Assembly: GCF_001953745.1 (NCBI RefSeq)
Contig: NZ_LWLN01000001.1
Location: 2,170,001-2,234,000, forward strand
Source: Natrinema saccharevitans
Lineage (GTDB): Archaea > Halobacteriota > Halobacteria > Halobacteriales > Natrialbaceae
Direction: 5' to 3'
DNA: 64,000 nucleotides
Positions 1 through 8,002 of the stretch are shown one piece after another (position 1 is the stretch's first letter; each line of letters opens with the position of its first letter). A program made the translations under genes and the position numbers. A model generated the notes under the pieces. It searched no databases. It saw only the letters and a list, made by a program, of their open reading frames with translations, and was not told the origin of the DNA.

Positions 1-180
1 AAAGTCCGCTACTCCCTCCGGGTCCTCGAGGAGGAGAACCTGATCGAGCCCTCGAGCCAGGGAGCGATCAAGACCGAGCGCACCGCCGAGTTCGTCGACG
101 AACTCGACGGCAAGATCGACGACATCGTCGACAAGCTCGAAGGCATGAAGATCGAAGACGTCGCGGAGATCGAAGGCTAG
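1..180 (+). CDS. C-terminal end of a winged-helix regulator (partial)
   Basis: The reading frame is open from the first base and stops at TAG 178-180, giving the last 59 residues of a gene that starts before the window. It begins KVRYSLRVLEEENLIEPSS, which looks like the recognition helix and wing of a winged-helix DNA-binding domain. A charged, probably helical tail (DELDGKIDDIVDKLEG) follows. The family cannot be decided from this fragment; a small ArsR-like regulator is the best guess. The next gene converges on it from the other strand. Confidence 0.6.
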   Translation, partial: KVRYSLRVLEEENLIEPSSQGAIKTERTAEFVDELDGKIDDIVDKLEGMKIEDVAEIEG

Positions 181-233
181 ATCTCGGTCGGACGCCGCCG
201 CCCGTCCCCGCAACCGGGGCCGACGCGCGCCGA

Positions 234-250
234 CTTTTCATCGCCGTTTT
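234..250 (+). terminator. T-rich stretch after the partial regulator
   Basis: Two TTTT runs (234-237 and 247-250) lie 55-70 bp after the stop codon of the leading gene. Archaeal RNA polymerase often terminates at such oligo-T runs. There is no strong hairpin, so this is only suggestive. Confidence 0.3.
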
Positions 251-340
251 CCCCCGCGCTAGCGGCCGGACGGAACCGTGGTTCATCACTGGCCGGCCGT
301 CGAACGGTCGCCGTCGAAAACGAGCTGTGGAACCGCGGGC

Positions 341-2956
341 CTACAGTTCTGGCACGTTCATGTGGAACCCTTCGGAGCGGGACTCGACCAGACAGAGGTG
401 ATATCCCGTCTTGCGCGAGAGGTTGACGTAACTGAGCTTCGAGCCGCGGCTGAGTAGCCCGCCGCTGGTGGCCTGCTCGGCCACCTCGAGCGCGCCGGGT
501 TCGAAGTAACTCGAGGTGACGGCGATCGCCGCGGCCAGGTCCGGATAGTTGGCCTTGACTGCCGAGGCGGCCGCCTCGAGTTCCTCGAGGGTGTCCTGAG
601 TCGCGGGCTCTCGCGAGTCGTTGAGCGCGACCAGCACTAACGGATTCCCCATCTTGTCGAACGCGACGATGTCGAAGGTGACCTCGTCGGGGACGTCCTC
701 GGTGTCGTCGTCCGCGAGCGAAATCGTCGCGCCGAGTTCGGCCCGGTCGATGCGGGGAATCGCGTCGTAGAGATCGCCCAGCCCGTCGGCGTTACCGGTG
801 TCGCGGATCTCGTACAGCAAGGTCGCGGTGAGCCAGTCGACGAACCGGTACTCCATCGAGGCGGCGAGGAACTCGTCGTAGGGACGGCCGTCGACGGCCG
901 CGTCCGCCGACTCGAACTGCGTGTGGTGTTCGAGTTGCAGGTTCGACGCGACCTCGCTGCGGTCGGCGTCGCCGTCGTGGGCCGTCTCGAGGGTCGGCTG
1001 ACTCTTCGAGGCGTACCGGACGAAGAGGTTCGTCCCCGCGAGCGCTCGCTGGACCGAGAGCTGGGTGCTGGCACCGGCGTCGGCCGTTTCACTGTCGGCT
1101 TCTCGCGCCCGCTCGAGTTCCGCCTCGAGGCTCTCGATCCGGGACTGGAGCCGCTCGACCGTCGACGAGAGTTCGTCGTTCTCCGAGCGCAGTCGGTCGC
1201 GTTCGGCCTCGAGTTCCTCGGCCGTCGTCTCGAGAGCCTCGTATCGCTCCTGGAGCGTCTCGAGCTTCTCGGTCAGCGCGGCGACTCGCTCGCTCGCGGC
1301 GTCGGTCTCGGCCGACCGCCCGCTCGCGTCGGCGTCCCCGCCACCGGCGGCCCGGTCGCGTGCGTCTCGACTCGCTCCCGTCGCGGTCGCCTTCGCCGTC
1401 GTCGAGGCGGGTTGCGCCGCGCTCGAGTCGCCCCGTCCGTCGCTCGACCGGGACCCGGCCGCCGTCGCGGACCGGTCGCCCGACCGCGAGCGTCCGTCGG
1501 ACTCCGCCTCCGACTCGCTGTTGTCCGGGTCGATCGACGGAATGCGCCGCGTCTCCCGCCACTGCTCCTCGCGCTCGAGTTCCTCCTCGAGGTCGCCGTC
1601 GGGCGTCTCGGCGTCGTCGGCCGTCGGGTCCTCGTCGTCGCTCTCGTCGACCCACGAAATGCCGTTTCGCTCCAGTTCCTCGGCCGCCGCCTCGACCTCG
1701 GCGAGATCCGGGTCGTCGGGCCGGTCCGTCTCGGACCCGGTCGTCCCGCTCGAGTCGGAGGCATCGTCGGCGGGTTCGGCCGCGCCGGCAGCCACCGCCG
1801 GCTCCGTCCCGGTCGGGTCGTCGTCGGCCCCGTCTTCGGATTCGGTGATCGTGGGGGCGGTCGACTCCGTCGTCTGCCGGTCGACATCGGGCTGGGACGT
1901 CGATCCGGTATCGGCGGGGTCTTGCCGGTCGACTTCCTCGGTCACGGATTCCGTCACCGAACCGGTGCCGGCGATGGCGTCGGTGTCAGACACTCGACCG
2001 CCCGACGGGTCGGTATCGATGGCCGACTCCGCGTCGGTAATACCGGTCGGTTCGGGCTCGGTATCGACCTCGTCGGTCGCGGTGATCCCCGACGGATCCT
2101 CCGCCAGATCGATCTCGGACGACAGCGACGACGCGTCGTCGGCCACGCCCTCGATCGACTCGGGGTCGTCGGCAGTCACGTCTTCGATCGGATCGGCCTC
2201 GGTCGAATCCGACCCCGAAACGTCGATCGGCTCGATCGACGAGTCCGTCGAGTCGGTCGCCGGGCCGTCGTCTGCGGACGCGGTCGTTTCGGGCGCCGGG
2301 TCGGCACCGATCTCGGAGTGCCCCCCGGCCGCTCCGGTCCCGGACGCCGGTTCGGTGTCCGCCGCCGGACTCGAGTCGGCCGCGCTATCGGTCGCACTCG
2401 CGGACGCCGGCTCGTCGTCGACCGGGACGTCGGTCACGTCGATCTCGACGTCGATGACCTCGTAGATGCCGACCTCGTCGGCCGCGCGCTCGAAGGCCTC
2501 CTCGCCCGTCAGCAGCCGTTCGGCGTTGCCGATGTAGGCGGCGGCCATCCGGCGACCGCCGTAGTAGACGGCGTAGTAGTCGCCGCTGAGAACGTTCTCG
2601 CTCAGCTCGACGTAGCCGGTAAACGAGCCGCTCTGGAGGGTGTTGTCGACCTCCCGGAGCGGCGTCTCGTTGGTGTAGTATTTCGCCCTCGTGTCGCCGC
2701 CGCGTTCCTCCATCGCACAGAGCAGCGGCAGCGACGGGTGTGGTGCCTCGTAGCGAGTCCCCGAGGCGGTTTCGAAATCGTCGATGTCGCCGTCGACGAC
2801 GCCGACGATCCGGCCGTTGAGCATAAAGAGCCACGTGCCGTGTCCCGAGACGGCACCCGAGAAATCGGCGGCAGCGAGATCGGAGAGGCCATCGAAACCG
2901 CCGCTGAACGGGCGGGAGTCCCACTCCTCGACGCGCTCTTGCGTGCGCGGGTCCAT
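341..2956 (-). CDS. large acidic protein: N-terminal domain, low-complexity linker, coiled coil, C-terminal domain
   Basis: 871 residues. Residues 1-160 form a folded-looking domain (WLFMLNGRIVGVVDGDIDDF, YYAVYYGGRRMAAAYIG). From about 170 to 570 comes an Asp/Glu/Ser/Thr-rich low-complexity linker. A coiled coil follows at about 575-650 (EKLETLQERYEALETTAEEL), and a second globular domain from about 660 to the end (YRFVDWLTATLLYEIRD). There is no signal peptide or membrane segment. I think it belongs to a haloarchaea-specific DUF family (DUF7527-like, from memory). The layout suggests a cytoplasmic scaffold or regulator with two globular ends joined by a disordered tether. The function is unknown. 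Start is ATG 2956. Confidence 0.8.
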   Translation of the reverse strand: MDPRTQERVEEWDSRPFSGGFDGLSDLAAADFSGAVSGHGTWLFMLNGRIVGVVDGDIDDFETASGTRYEAPHPSLPLLCAMEERGGDTRAKYYTNETPLREVDNTLQSGSFTGYVELSENVLSGDYYAVYYGGRRMAAAYIGNAERLLTGEEAFERAADEVGIYEVIDVEIDVTDVPVDDEPASASATDSAADSSPAADTEPASGTGAAGGHSEIGADPAPETTASADDGPATDSTDSSIEPIDVSGSDSTEADPIEDVTADDPESIEGVADDASSLSSEIDLAEDPSGITATDEVDTEPEPTGITDAESAIDTDPSGGRVSDTDAIAGTGSVTESVTEEVDRQDPADTGSTSQPDVDRQTTESTAPTITESEDGADDDPTGTEPAVAAGAAEPADDASDSSGTTGSETDRPDDPDLAEVEAAAEELERNGISWVDESDDEDPTADDAETPDGDLEEELEREEQWRETRRIPSIDPDNSESEAESDGRSRSGDRSATAAGSRSSDGRGDSSAAQPASTTAKATATGASRDARDRAAGGGDADASGRSAETDAASERVAALTEKLETLQERYEALETTAEELEAERDRLRSENDELSSTVERLQSRIESLEAELERAREADSETADAGASTQLSVQRALAGTNLFVRYASKSQPTLETAHDGDADRSEVASNLQLEHHTQFESADAAVDGRPYDEFLAASMEYRFVDWLTATLLYEIRDTGNADGLGDLYDAIPRIDRAELGATISLADDDTEDVPDEVTFDIVAFDKMGNPLVLVALNDSREPATQDTLEELEAAASAVKANYPDLAAAIAVTSSYFEPGALEVAEQATSGGLLSRGSKLSYVNLSRKTGYHLCLVESRSEGFHMNVPEL

Positions 2957-3010
2957 ACGTCAACAAGCGGGAACCACACCAAATACGTTTCGCCTAGAGT
3001 ACGTCGCGAG

Positions 3011-3289
3011 TTAAATCTTCGATTCGGCGTCCTCGGCCAGTTCCTTCATCCGCTTGCCGATCCGGCCGGCGCTCGAGAACTCGTCCTCGCTCATCGCGCT
3101 CGCCAGGGCGTTGCCCAGCACGAAGACGGCGTGTTTGTGTTCGCTCTTGGACTTGTGGACGTGCGATGGATCGACGTCGAGTTGGCGGTAGGGATCGAAC
3201 AGCGTTTCGTCGACCTCCTCGCGCTCCGAGAAGTACTCCATGATAACGACGAGTTCTTCGTGGAGCTCGAGAAGTTCGTCTTTATGCAT
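3011..3289 (-). CDS. UPF0058 family protein
   Basis: 92 residues beginning MHKDELLELHEELVVIMEYF. The pattern of an N-terminal helix, a central VHKSKSEHKHAVFVLGNALA stretch and a short basic helix matches the archaeal UPF0058 family, whose biochemical role is not established. An ATG two codons upstream (3295) is also in frame; the second Met matches the usual family start. It lies 54 bp upstream of the larger acidic gene on the same strand, but co-transcription is not evident. Confidence 0.85.
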   Translation of the reverse strand: MHKDELLELHEELVVIMEYFSEREEVDETLFDPYRQLDVDPSHVHKSKSEHKHAVFVLGNALASAMSEDEFSSAGRIGKRMKELAEDAESKI

Positions 3290-3358
3290 ACACACCGCTT
3301 GGAACGGTTTGAAGTTAAGCGTTGTGTGGCGAGACGTCGCAAATCCGGCTCGAGGCGT

Positions 3359-4000
3359 TCAGCGCGCCGACCAGTCGGGATCGTCGTGCCGGTACGCGAT
3401 CGTGACCGCGAGCAGGAGGATCCAGCTGCCGAAGGCGACGGCGGCAACGAACTCCGGGACGGCAAACCACGTGTCGGTATCGACCGCGCCGTCTAGCGCC
3501 AGTACCCAGCCCGCCCACGTCAGCGGGTGGACGAACCCGATCGCGATCGACGCGACGGCCAGCCGCGTGTCGCCGGCCCGCGCCGCGCCGGTTCCGTAGA
3601 CCCAGCCCGCGAACGGGGCGACGCCGAAGACCGAAAGCGCCGCGACGGGGTGAAGGCTCCGCTCGAGGTAGACGGCCGTATGCTCGAGGAAGAAGATCCC
3701 GACCCCGATCTGTCCGACCACCGTCACCACGAGCAATGCGATGCCGGCCCGCTCGAGGCGGTTGCGGCTCGCCGTCCACAGCCGCCACGCGAAGGGCAGT
3801 CCGATCAGCCCGCCGACGATCAGCCCGCCGTTGAACAGCGGGAACGTCGGCGCACCGTACCGGCCCATGTCCGAGAGCGCTCGCGTGCGCCAGGTAAACG
3901 TCTCGGGGGGAGCCACGAGCGTCGCGATGAGGATAGCCCCGAGCGTGACGAGCGGGGCGGCGATGCCACAGTAGGTCGCGAGCCGTTTCGTCTCAGTCAT
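3359..4000 (-). CDS. DUF998-type integral membrane protein
   Basis: 213 residues with about six hydrophobic segments (for example AAPLVTLGAILIATLVAPP, FNGGLIVGGLIGLPFAWRLW, IALLVVTVVGQIGVGIFF). The phrase LSDMGRYGAPTFPLFNGGLI after the first helix is typical of the DUF998 family, a polytopic membrane family of unknown role. Start is ATG 4000. A TATA-like element (AAAATATATA on the minus strand, about 4111-4121) lies far upstream, so the transcript may carry a leader. No partner gene is nearby. Confidence 0.8.
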   Translation of the reverse strand: MTETKRLATYCGIAAPLVTLGAILIATLVAPPETFTWRTRALSDMGRYGAPTFPLFNGGLIVGGLIGLPFAWRLWTASRNRLERAGIALLVVTVVGQIGVGIFFLEHTAVYLERSLHPVAALSVFGVAPFAGWVYGTGAARAGDTRLAVASIAIGFVHPLTWAGWVLALDGAVDTDTWFAVPEFVAAVAFGSWILLLAVTIAYRHDDPDWSAR

Positions 4001-4271
4001 GGGGTGGCGAGGCGGGTTCGTCCGCGACGCGACCGCGGGCTCCGACGGCCCGTCGCCGGGCCGGCTCCCGATCGCTCGCGGAAATCACGTTCGCGAAAGG
4101 GGCCCGAAGACGTATATATTTTCGAGGGGGTTCGGTGACGATAGACGGTGAGATCGTCCGGAACGCGAGTAACGGGCCCCTCGAGACGCGACCACCGCTA
4201 CAAGCACGCTTCGATCGCGGTATCGAAGAACGGACGGTTTCGGCCGTCGGAGTGACTGCCGTCCAGCAGTA

Positions 4272-5450
4272 TCAGTCGTCGGCGGCGACCGCGGCCGCGT
4301 CGGTCTCATCCTCGCGGTGGTCGGCGGGGAACCACGCGAGGTCGTGATCGGCGGTGACGCGGACGCCGACGCGTTCGTCGAGATCGATCCGGTCGGAGTG
4401 GTTGTGCATGCACTCGATGGTTTCGCCGCCGTCGAGTTCGACCCGGTAGAGGACCGTCGGACCGAGATAGCGGCGGTAGACGACCCGGCCGTCGGCCTCC
4501 GAGCCGTCCGCCGGGTAGGCCGTCACGTCGTCGGGCCGCACCAGCAGGTCGACGACGCTGCCGTCGTACTGGTGGGCGAGTCCGTTGACATCGTCGCGGA
4601 GGACGCGCCCGAGCGCGGTGTCGACGTGATCGCCGTGGACCTCGCCCGAGAGGAAGCTGGCGTGGCCGAGAAAGCCCGCGACGAACCGCGACTCGGGCTG
4701 TTGGAAGACCCGCTGTGGGGTGTCGATCTGTTCGATGTCGCCGTCGTTCATCACGGCGACCCGGTCGGAGATCGACAGCGCCTCCTCTTGGTCGTGGGTG
4801 ACCGAGACGGCGGTCACGCCCGTTTCCTTGATGATCCGGCGGACCTCCTCGCGCATCTCGACGCGGAGGTCCACGTCCAAGTTCGAGAAGGGCTCGTCGA
4901 GCAACAGCATCTCCGGCTCGGGCGCGAGCGATCGGGCGAGCGCGATCCGCTGTTGCTGGCCGCCCGAGAGTTCGTCCGGGTAGTCGTCGCAGTGGTCCGC
5001 GAGCCCGACGAGTTCGAGCAGTTCGTCGACGCGAGCGTCGCGTTCGCTCTCGTCCCACTCTTTCAGCCCGAAGGCGACGTTTTCGCGTGCGCTCAGATGT
5101 GGGAAGAGGGCGAAATCCTGAAAGACGACTCCGACGTCGCGTTGCTCCGGCGGCACGAACCGGCCCTCACCGGCAACCGTGTCGTCTTCCAAGCGAACCC
5201 GGCCGTCGTTGGGGCGCTCGAGTCCGGCGATCAACCGAAGCGTCGTGGTCTTGCCACAGCCGGAGGGGCCGAGCAGGGTCAGGATCTCGCCGTCGCGAAC
5301 CGACAGCGACAGGTCGCCGATGACGTCCTCGCTGCCGTATCGTTTGGCGATGCCGTCGAGCTCGAGGACCGCCTCGTCGGCCGTCGGCGCTCCGGTGGGT
5401 TCCCGCGTTCCGTCCTCGGCGGCCGTAGTAAGTAGGTGTCCGTTCGCCAT
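4272..5450 (-). CDS. ABC transporter ATP-binding protein, FbpC/PotA type
   Basis: 392 residues from ATG 5450 (an in-frame GTG lies at 5459). Motifs in order: Walker A GPSGCGKTT, Q-loop VVFQDFALFPHL, signature LSGGQQQR, Walker B MLLLDEPFSNLD, switch His in SVTHDQEEAL. A C-terminal TOBE-like regulatory region (LLVRPDDVTAYPADG) follows. It would energise an importer of the Fe(III)/polyamine/thiamine class. No permease or binding-protein gene is beside it. An iron-repressor box sits in its promoter, so ferric-iron uptake is the likeliest job, with the ATPase shared by components elsewhere. The substrate is inferred only from the operator. Confidence 0.9.
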   Translation of the reverse strand: MANGHLLTTAAEDGTREPTGAPTADEAVLELDGIAKRYGSEDVIGDLSLSVRDGEILTLLGPSGCGKTTTLRLIAGLERPNDGRVRLEDDTVAGEGRFVPPEQRDVGVVFQDFALFPHLSARENVAFGLKEWDESERDARVDELLELVGLADHCDDYPDELSGGQQQRIALARSLAPEPEMLLLDEPFSNLDVDLRVEMREEVRRIIKETGVTAVSVTHDQEEALSISDRVAVMNDGDIEQIDTPQRVFQQPESRFVAGFLGHASFLSGEVHGDHVDTALGRVLRDDVNGLAHQYDGSVVDLLVRPDDVTAYPADGSEADGRVVYRRYLGPTVLYRVELDGGETIECMHNHSDRIDLDERVGVRVTADHDLAWFPADHREDETDAAAVAADD

Positions 5451-5485
5451 GGAGTCCACTCCGGCGTCAGCCGGCGTACATTCCC

Positions 5486-5501
5486 TTTAGGCGGCCCTAA
5501 A
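5486..5501 (-). promoter_or_regulatory. DtxR/SirR/Idr-type iron-repressor operator
   Basis: A perfect inverted repeat TTTAGG-N4-CCTAAA lies 36 bp upstream of the ABC ATPase start. It fits the haloarchaeal consensus for DtxR-family repressors as I recall it (TTAGG-N4-CCTAA). A TATA-like sequence (minus strand CTATAAG, about 5506-5512) lies just upstream, so the box falls between TATA and the expected transcription start, where bound repressor would block initiation. Confidence 0.75.
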
Positions 5502-5540
5502 ACACTTATAGCTGCCGGTCGGCCCCCAGTCGCTGGGAGC

Positions 5541-6011
5541 CTAGAGTTCGACGCCGCTCGGGATCAGGCTGTGCTGGCGAAGCAGGCTGCCGTCGTCGTC
5601 GTAAACGAGGAACGTCCCCTTGTCGTAGCTGACGAACGAGTCGCCGTCGAGCGTGATCGTGACCTCGTAGCGGCCCTCGTCCTCGGTGGCCGCCTCGCCG
5701 TATCCCCGGGCTGCGCGGATGAACTGCAGGACGTCGTCGGCGTCCTCGTTGAGTTCGAGAATAAACTCGCCGGTGATCCGGTTGGTCACGCTCACGACGC
5801 CAGTCGTGTCGTCCCCGAGCGGTTCCTGGAGTCGGAGCGCGACATCGGTCTCGCTCGCCTCGAGGACATCGCCGTCGGGACCAGTCAGGCGCTCGCGAAG
5901 CATCGTCGCCGGGCCGGTGAAGTCGATCGATACCGATGGCTTTCGGGGTTCGCCGTCGGTCTCGACCCAGTCGATGTGCGTGACGTCTAACGTGAAGTGC
6001 TCGCGCCTCAT
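5541..6011 (-). CDS. conserved haloarchaeal protein, DUF5793-like
   Basis: 156 residues starting MRREHFTLDVTHIDW at ATG 6011. The open frame extends further upstream, but that part is Arg-rich and unlike a real protein. The fold looks all-beta (DGDVLEASETDVALRLQE, RYEVTITLDGDSFVSYDKG) with no membrane segment. I recall the family as DUF5793, with moderate confidence. It is divergent from the PilB-like gene and separated from it by 180 bp. Function unknown. Confidence 0.75.
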   Translation of the reverse strand: MRREHFTLDVTHIDWVETDGEPRKPSVSIDFTGPATMLRERLTGPDGDVLEASETDVALRLQEPLGDDTTGVVSVTNRITGEFILELNEDADDVLQFIRAARGYGEAATEDEGRYEVTITLDGDSFVSYDKGTFLVYDDDGSLLRQHSLIPSGVEL

Positions 6012-6190
6012 TCCGTACCTAGTAGTTCGGACTCCCGCGGTATGAACGTAACGCACGGCACCCCGCTCGTACGACGGGGTCGGCACGCGTCGTCGTCGAC
6101 ACGCGTCACGTCGCATCGGTCGACGATCGGTGACGCGAACGGCCGTCTCATTTATGCCGGTCGCGTCCGGACGTGTCACGAAACGCCATC

Positions 6191-8002
6191 ATGGACCAGC
6201 GGGACACGACTCCCCGAGCCGACGACGAGCCGACAGCAGTCGACAGCGCGGGCCACGGGGCCGTCGAGGAGATTCCGGAGCCGGCCGCGGGTGGCGACGC
6301 CGGGGACTCGACGATCGAGACCGCGCGGCGGGTCGTCCGGCGGGTCGTCGAGACGCTCACGGGATCGACCGTCGACGTCGGCGACTACGAACCGAGTACG
6401 CACGGGCCGCTCGTTGCCCTCGACGACCCCGGCGACCTCGAGATCGTCGAACGCTACTGGGTCGACGCGCCCTTCTCGTACGTCGCGATCGGCTACGATC
6501 ACGAGGCCAACGAACACCGCTACCGACCCGTCGAACCGCGGCTGCGCGAGGACGAGGCGGTCCTGATCGAGACGCTGTTCCAAGACGTCCGCGATCCGCT
6601 CCTGTACCGCGCCGAGGACGGCGACGACATCGAGTCCCTGCTCCGGGAGACGGTCCGCGAGTACCTCGAGCGCTACGGTGTCGCGGTCGACACCGCGACG
6701 TTCTACCGCCTATTTTACTACCTCTACCGGGATTTCCGGGGCTACGGGCGGCTCGCGCCGATCATGCACGACCCCCACGTCGAGGACGTCTCCTGTGACG
6801 GCTACGAGCTGCCGATCTTCGTCTACCACGACGAGTACACCGACGTCGAGACCAGCGTCTCGTTCGAGGCGGACGCGCTCGATCGGTTCGTCGTCGGACT
6901 CGCCCAGCACTCGGGGCGACACATCTCGATCGGCGACCCGATGGTCGAGACGACCCTGCCGGACGGCTCGCGGGCCGAACTCGCGCTCGGCGAGGAGGTG
7001 ACACCCCGCGGCTCCGCCTTTACCATCCGCAAGTACGCCGACGAGCCGTTCACCCCGATCGACCTGCTCGAGTACGGCACCTTCGGCGTCGAACAACTCA
7101 CGTACCTCTGGCTGGCGATCGAACACAACAAGAGCCTCATCTTCGCCGGCGGGACCGCCTCGGGGAAGACGACGAGCATGAACGCCGTCTCGATGTTCGT
7201 CCCGCCCCGCTCGAAGGTGGTGACGATCGAGGACACCCGCGAACTGCAACTCTCCCACGACAACTGGCTCTCCGCGATCACCCGCGAGCGGGTCCACGAG
7301 GGAACCGACGTGCAGATGTACGACCTGCTGCGGTCGGCGCTGCGTCACCGCCCGGAGTACATCATCGTCGGCGAGGTCCGCGGCGAGGAGGCGATGACCC
7401 TCTTTCAGGCCATGAACACGGGCCACACGACCTACTCGACGATGCACGCCGACTCGGTCCAGACGGCGATCAACCGCCTCGAGAGCGAGCCGATCAACGT
7501 CCCCCGGTCGATGGTCCAGAGCCTCGATATCCTCTCGGTCCAGATCCTGACCCGGACCGACGACGGCCGCGTGCGCCGTAACAAGGTCCTCGCCGAGATC
7601 GAGGGCGTCGACCAGCGCACCGGCGAACTCGACTACTCGACGGCCTACGAGTGGGACGGGAAGAGCGACACCTTCCGGAGCGCCAACAGCCGGGTCCTCT
7701 CGGAGATCCGCGACGAGCGCGGCTGGAGCCAGACGGAGTTACTCACCGAACTCGAGAACCGCGGGCGATTCCTCGAGTATCTCCGCGAGAACGGGATCAA
7801 CGACTACCGGCGGTTCACCGCGCTGGTCAACGAGTACTACAGCGACCGAACGACCGTCCTCGAGCGGATCGGGGTCGAGGGCGGGCCCGAGGCCGACGAG
7901 GGGTACGGAGACGAGGACCGGACCGAGGACGAGGGCGATCCGGCTGCCGGCTCCGACCCCGTAGACTCGAGCGGGGAAACGGGCTTGCCCCGAGATCGAT
8001 GA
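6191..8002 (+). CDS. type II/IV secretion (pilus assembly) ATPase, PilB/GspE/VirB11 superfamily
   Basis: 603 residues from ATG 6191; an in-frame codon at 6173 is less likely. Residues 1-130 are a variable acidic region. The ATPase core follows with Walker A GGTASGKTTS at about 320, Asp box VVTIEDTRELQL, Walker B YIIVGEVRGEEA and the His box MNTGHTTYSTMHAD. These hexameric ATPases power type IV pilus assembly at the cytoplasmic membrane. The stop overlaps the start of the PilC-like gene (ATGA at 7999), so the two are translated together. There is no prepilin gene in the window, so which pilus it serves cannot be told. Confidence 0.93.
   Translation: MDQRDTTPRADDEPTAVDSAGHGAVEEIPEPAAGGDAGDSTIETARRVVRRVVETLTGSTVDVGDYEPSTHGPLVALDDPGDLEIVERYWVDAPFSYVAIGYDHEANEHRYRPVEPRLREDEAVLIETLFQDVRDPLLYRAEDGDDIESLLRETVREYLERYGVAVDTATFYRLFYYLYRDFRGYGRLAPIMHDPHVEDVSCDGYELPIFVYHDEYTDVETSVSFEADALDRFVVGLAQHSGRHISIGDPMVETTLPDGSRAELALGEEVTPRGSAFTIRKYADEPFTPIDLLEYGTFGVEQLTYLWLAIEHNKSLIFAGGTASGKTTSMNAVSMFVPPRSKVVTIEDTRELQLSHDNWLSAITRERVHEGTDVQMYDLLRSALRHRPEYIIVGEVRGEEAMTLFQAMNTGHTTYSTMHADSVQTAINRLESEPINVPRSMVQSLDILSVQILTRTDDGRVRRNKVLAEIEGVDQRTGELDYSTAYEWDGKSDTFRSANSRVLSEIRDERGWSQTELLTELENRGRFLEYLRENGINDYRRFTALVNEYYSDRTTVLERIGVEGGPEADEGYGDEDRTEDEGDPAAGSDPVDSSGETGLPRDR

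Noticed and set aside
923-3496. 857-codon open frame on the plus strand
   Set aside because: It lies antisense to the acidic coiled-coil gene; the composition is Arg/Val/Gly-rich, typical of the reverse frames of GC-rich acidic genes, and no domain is visible.
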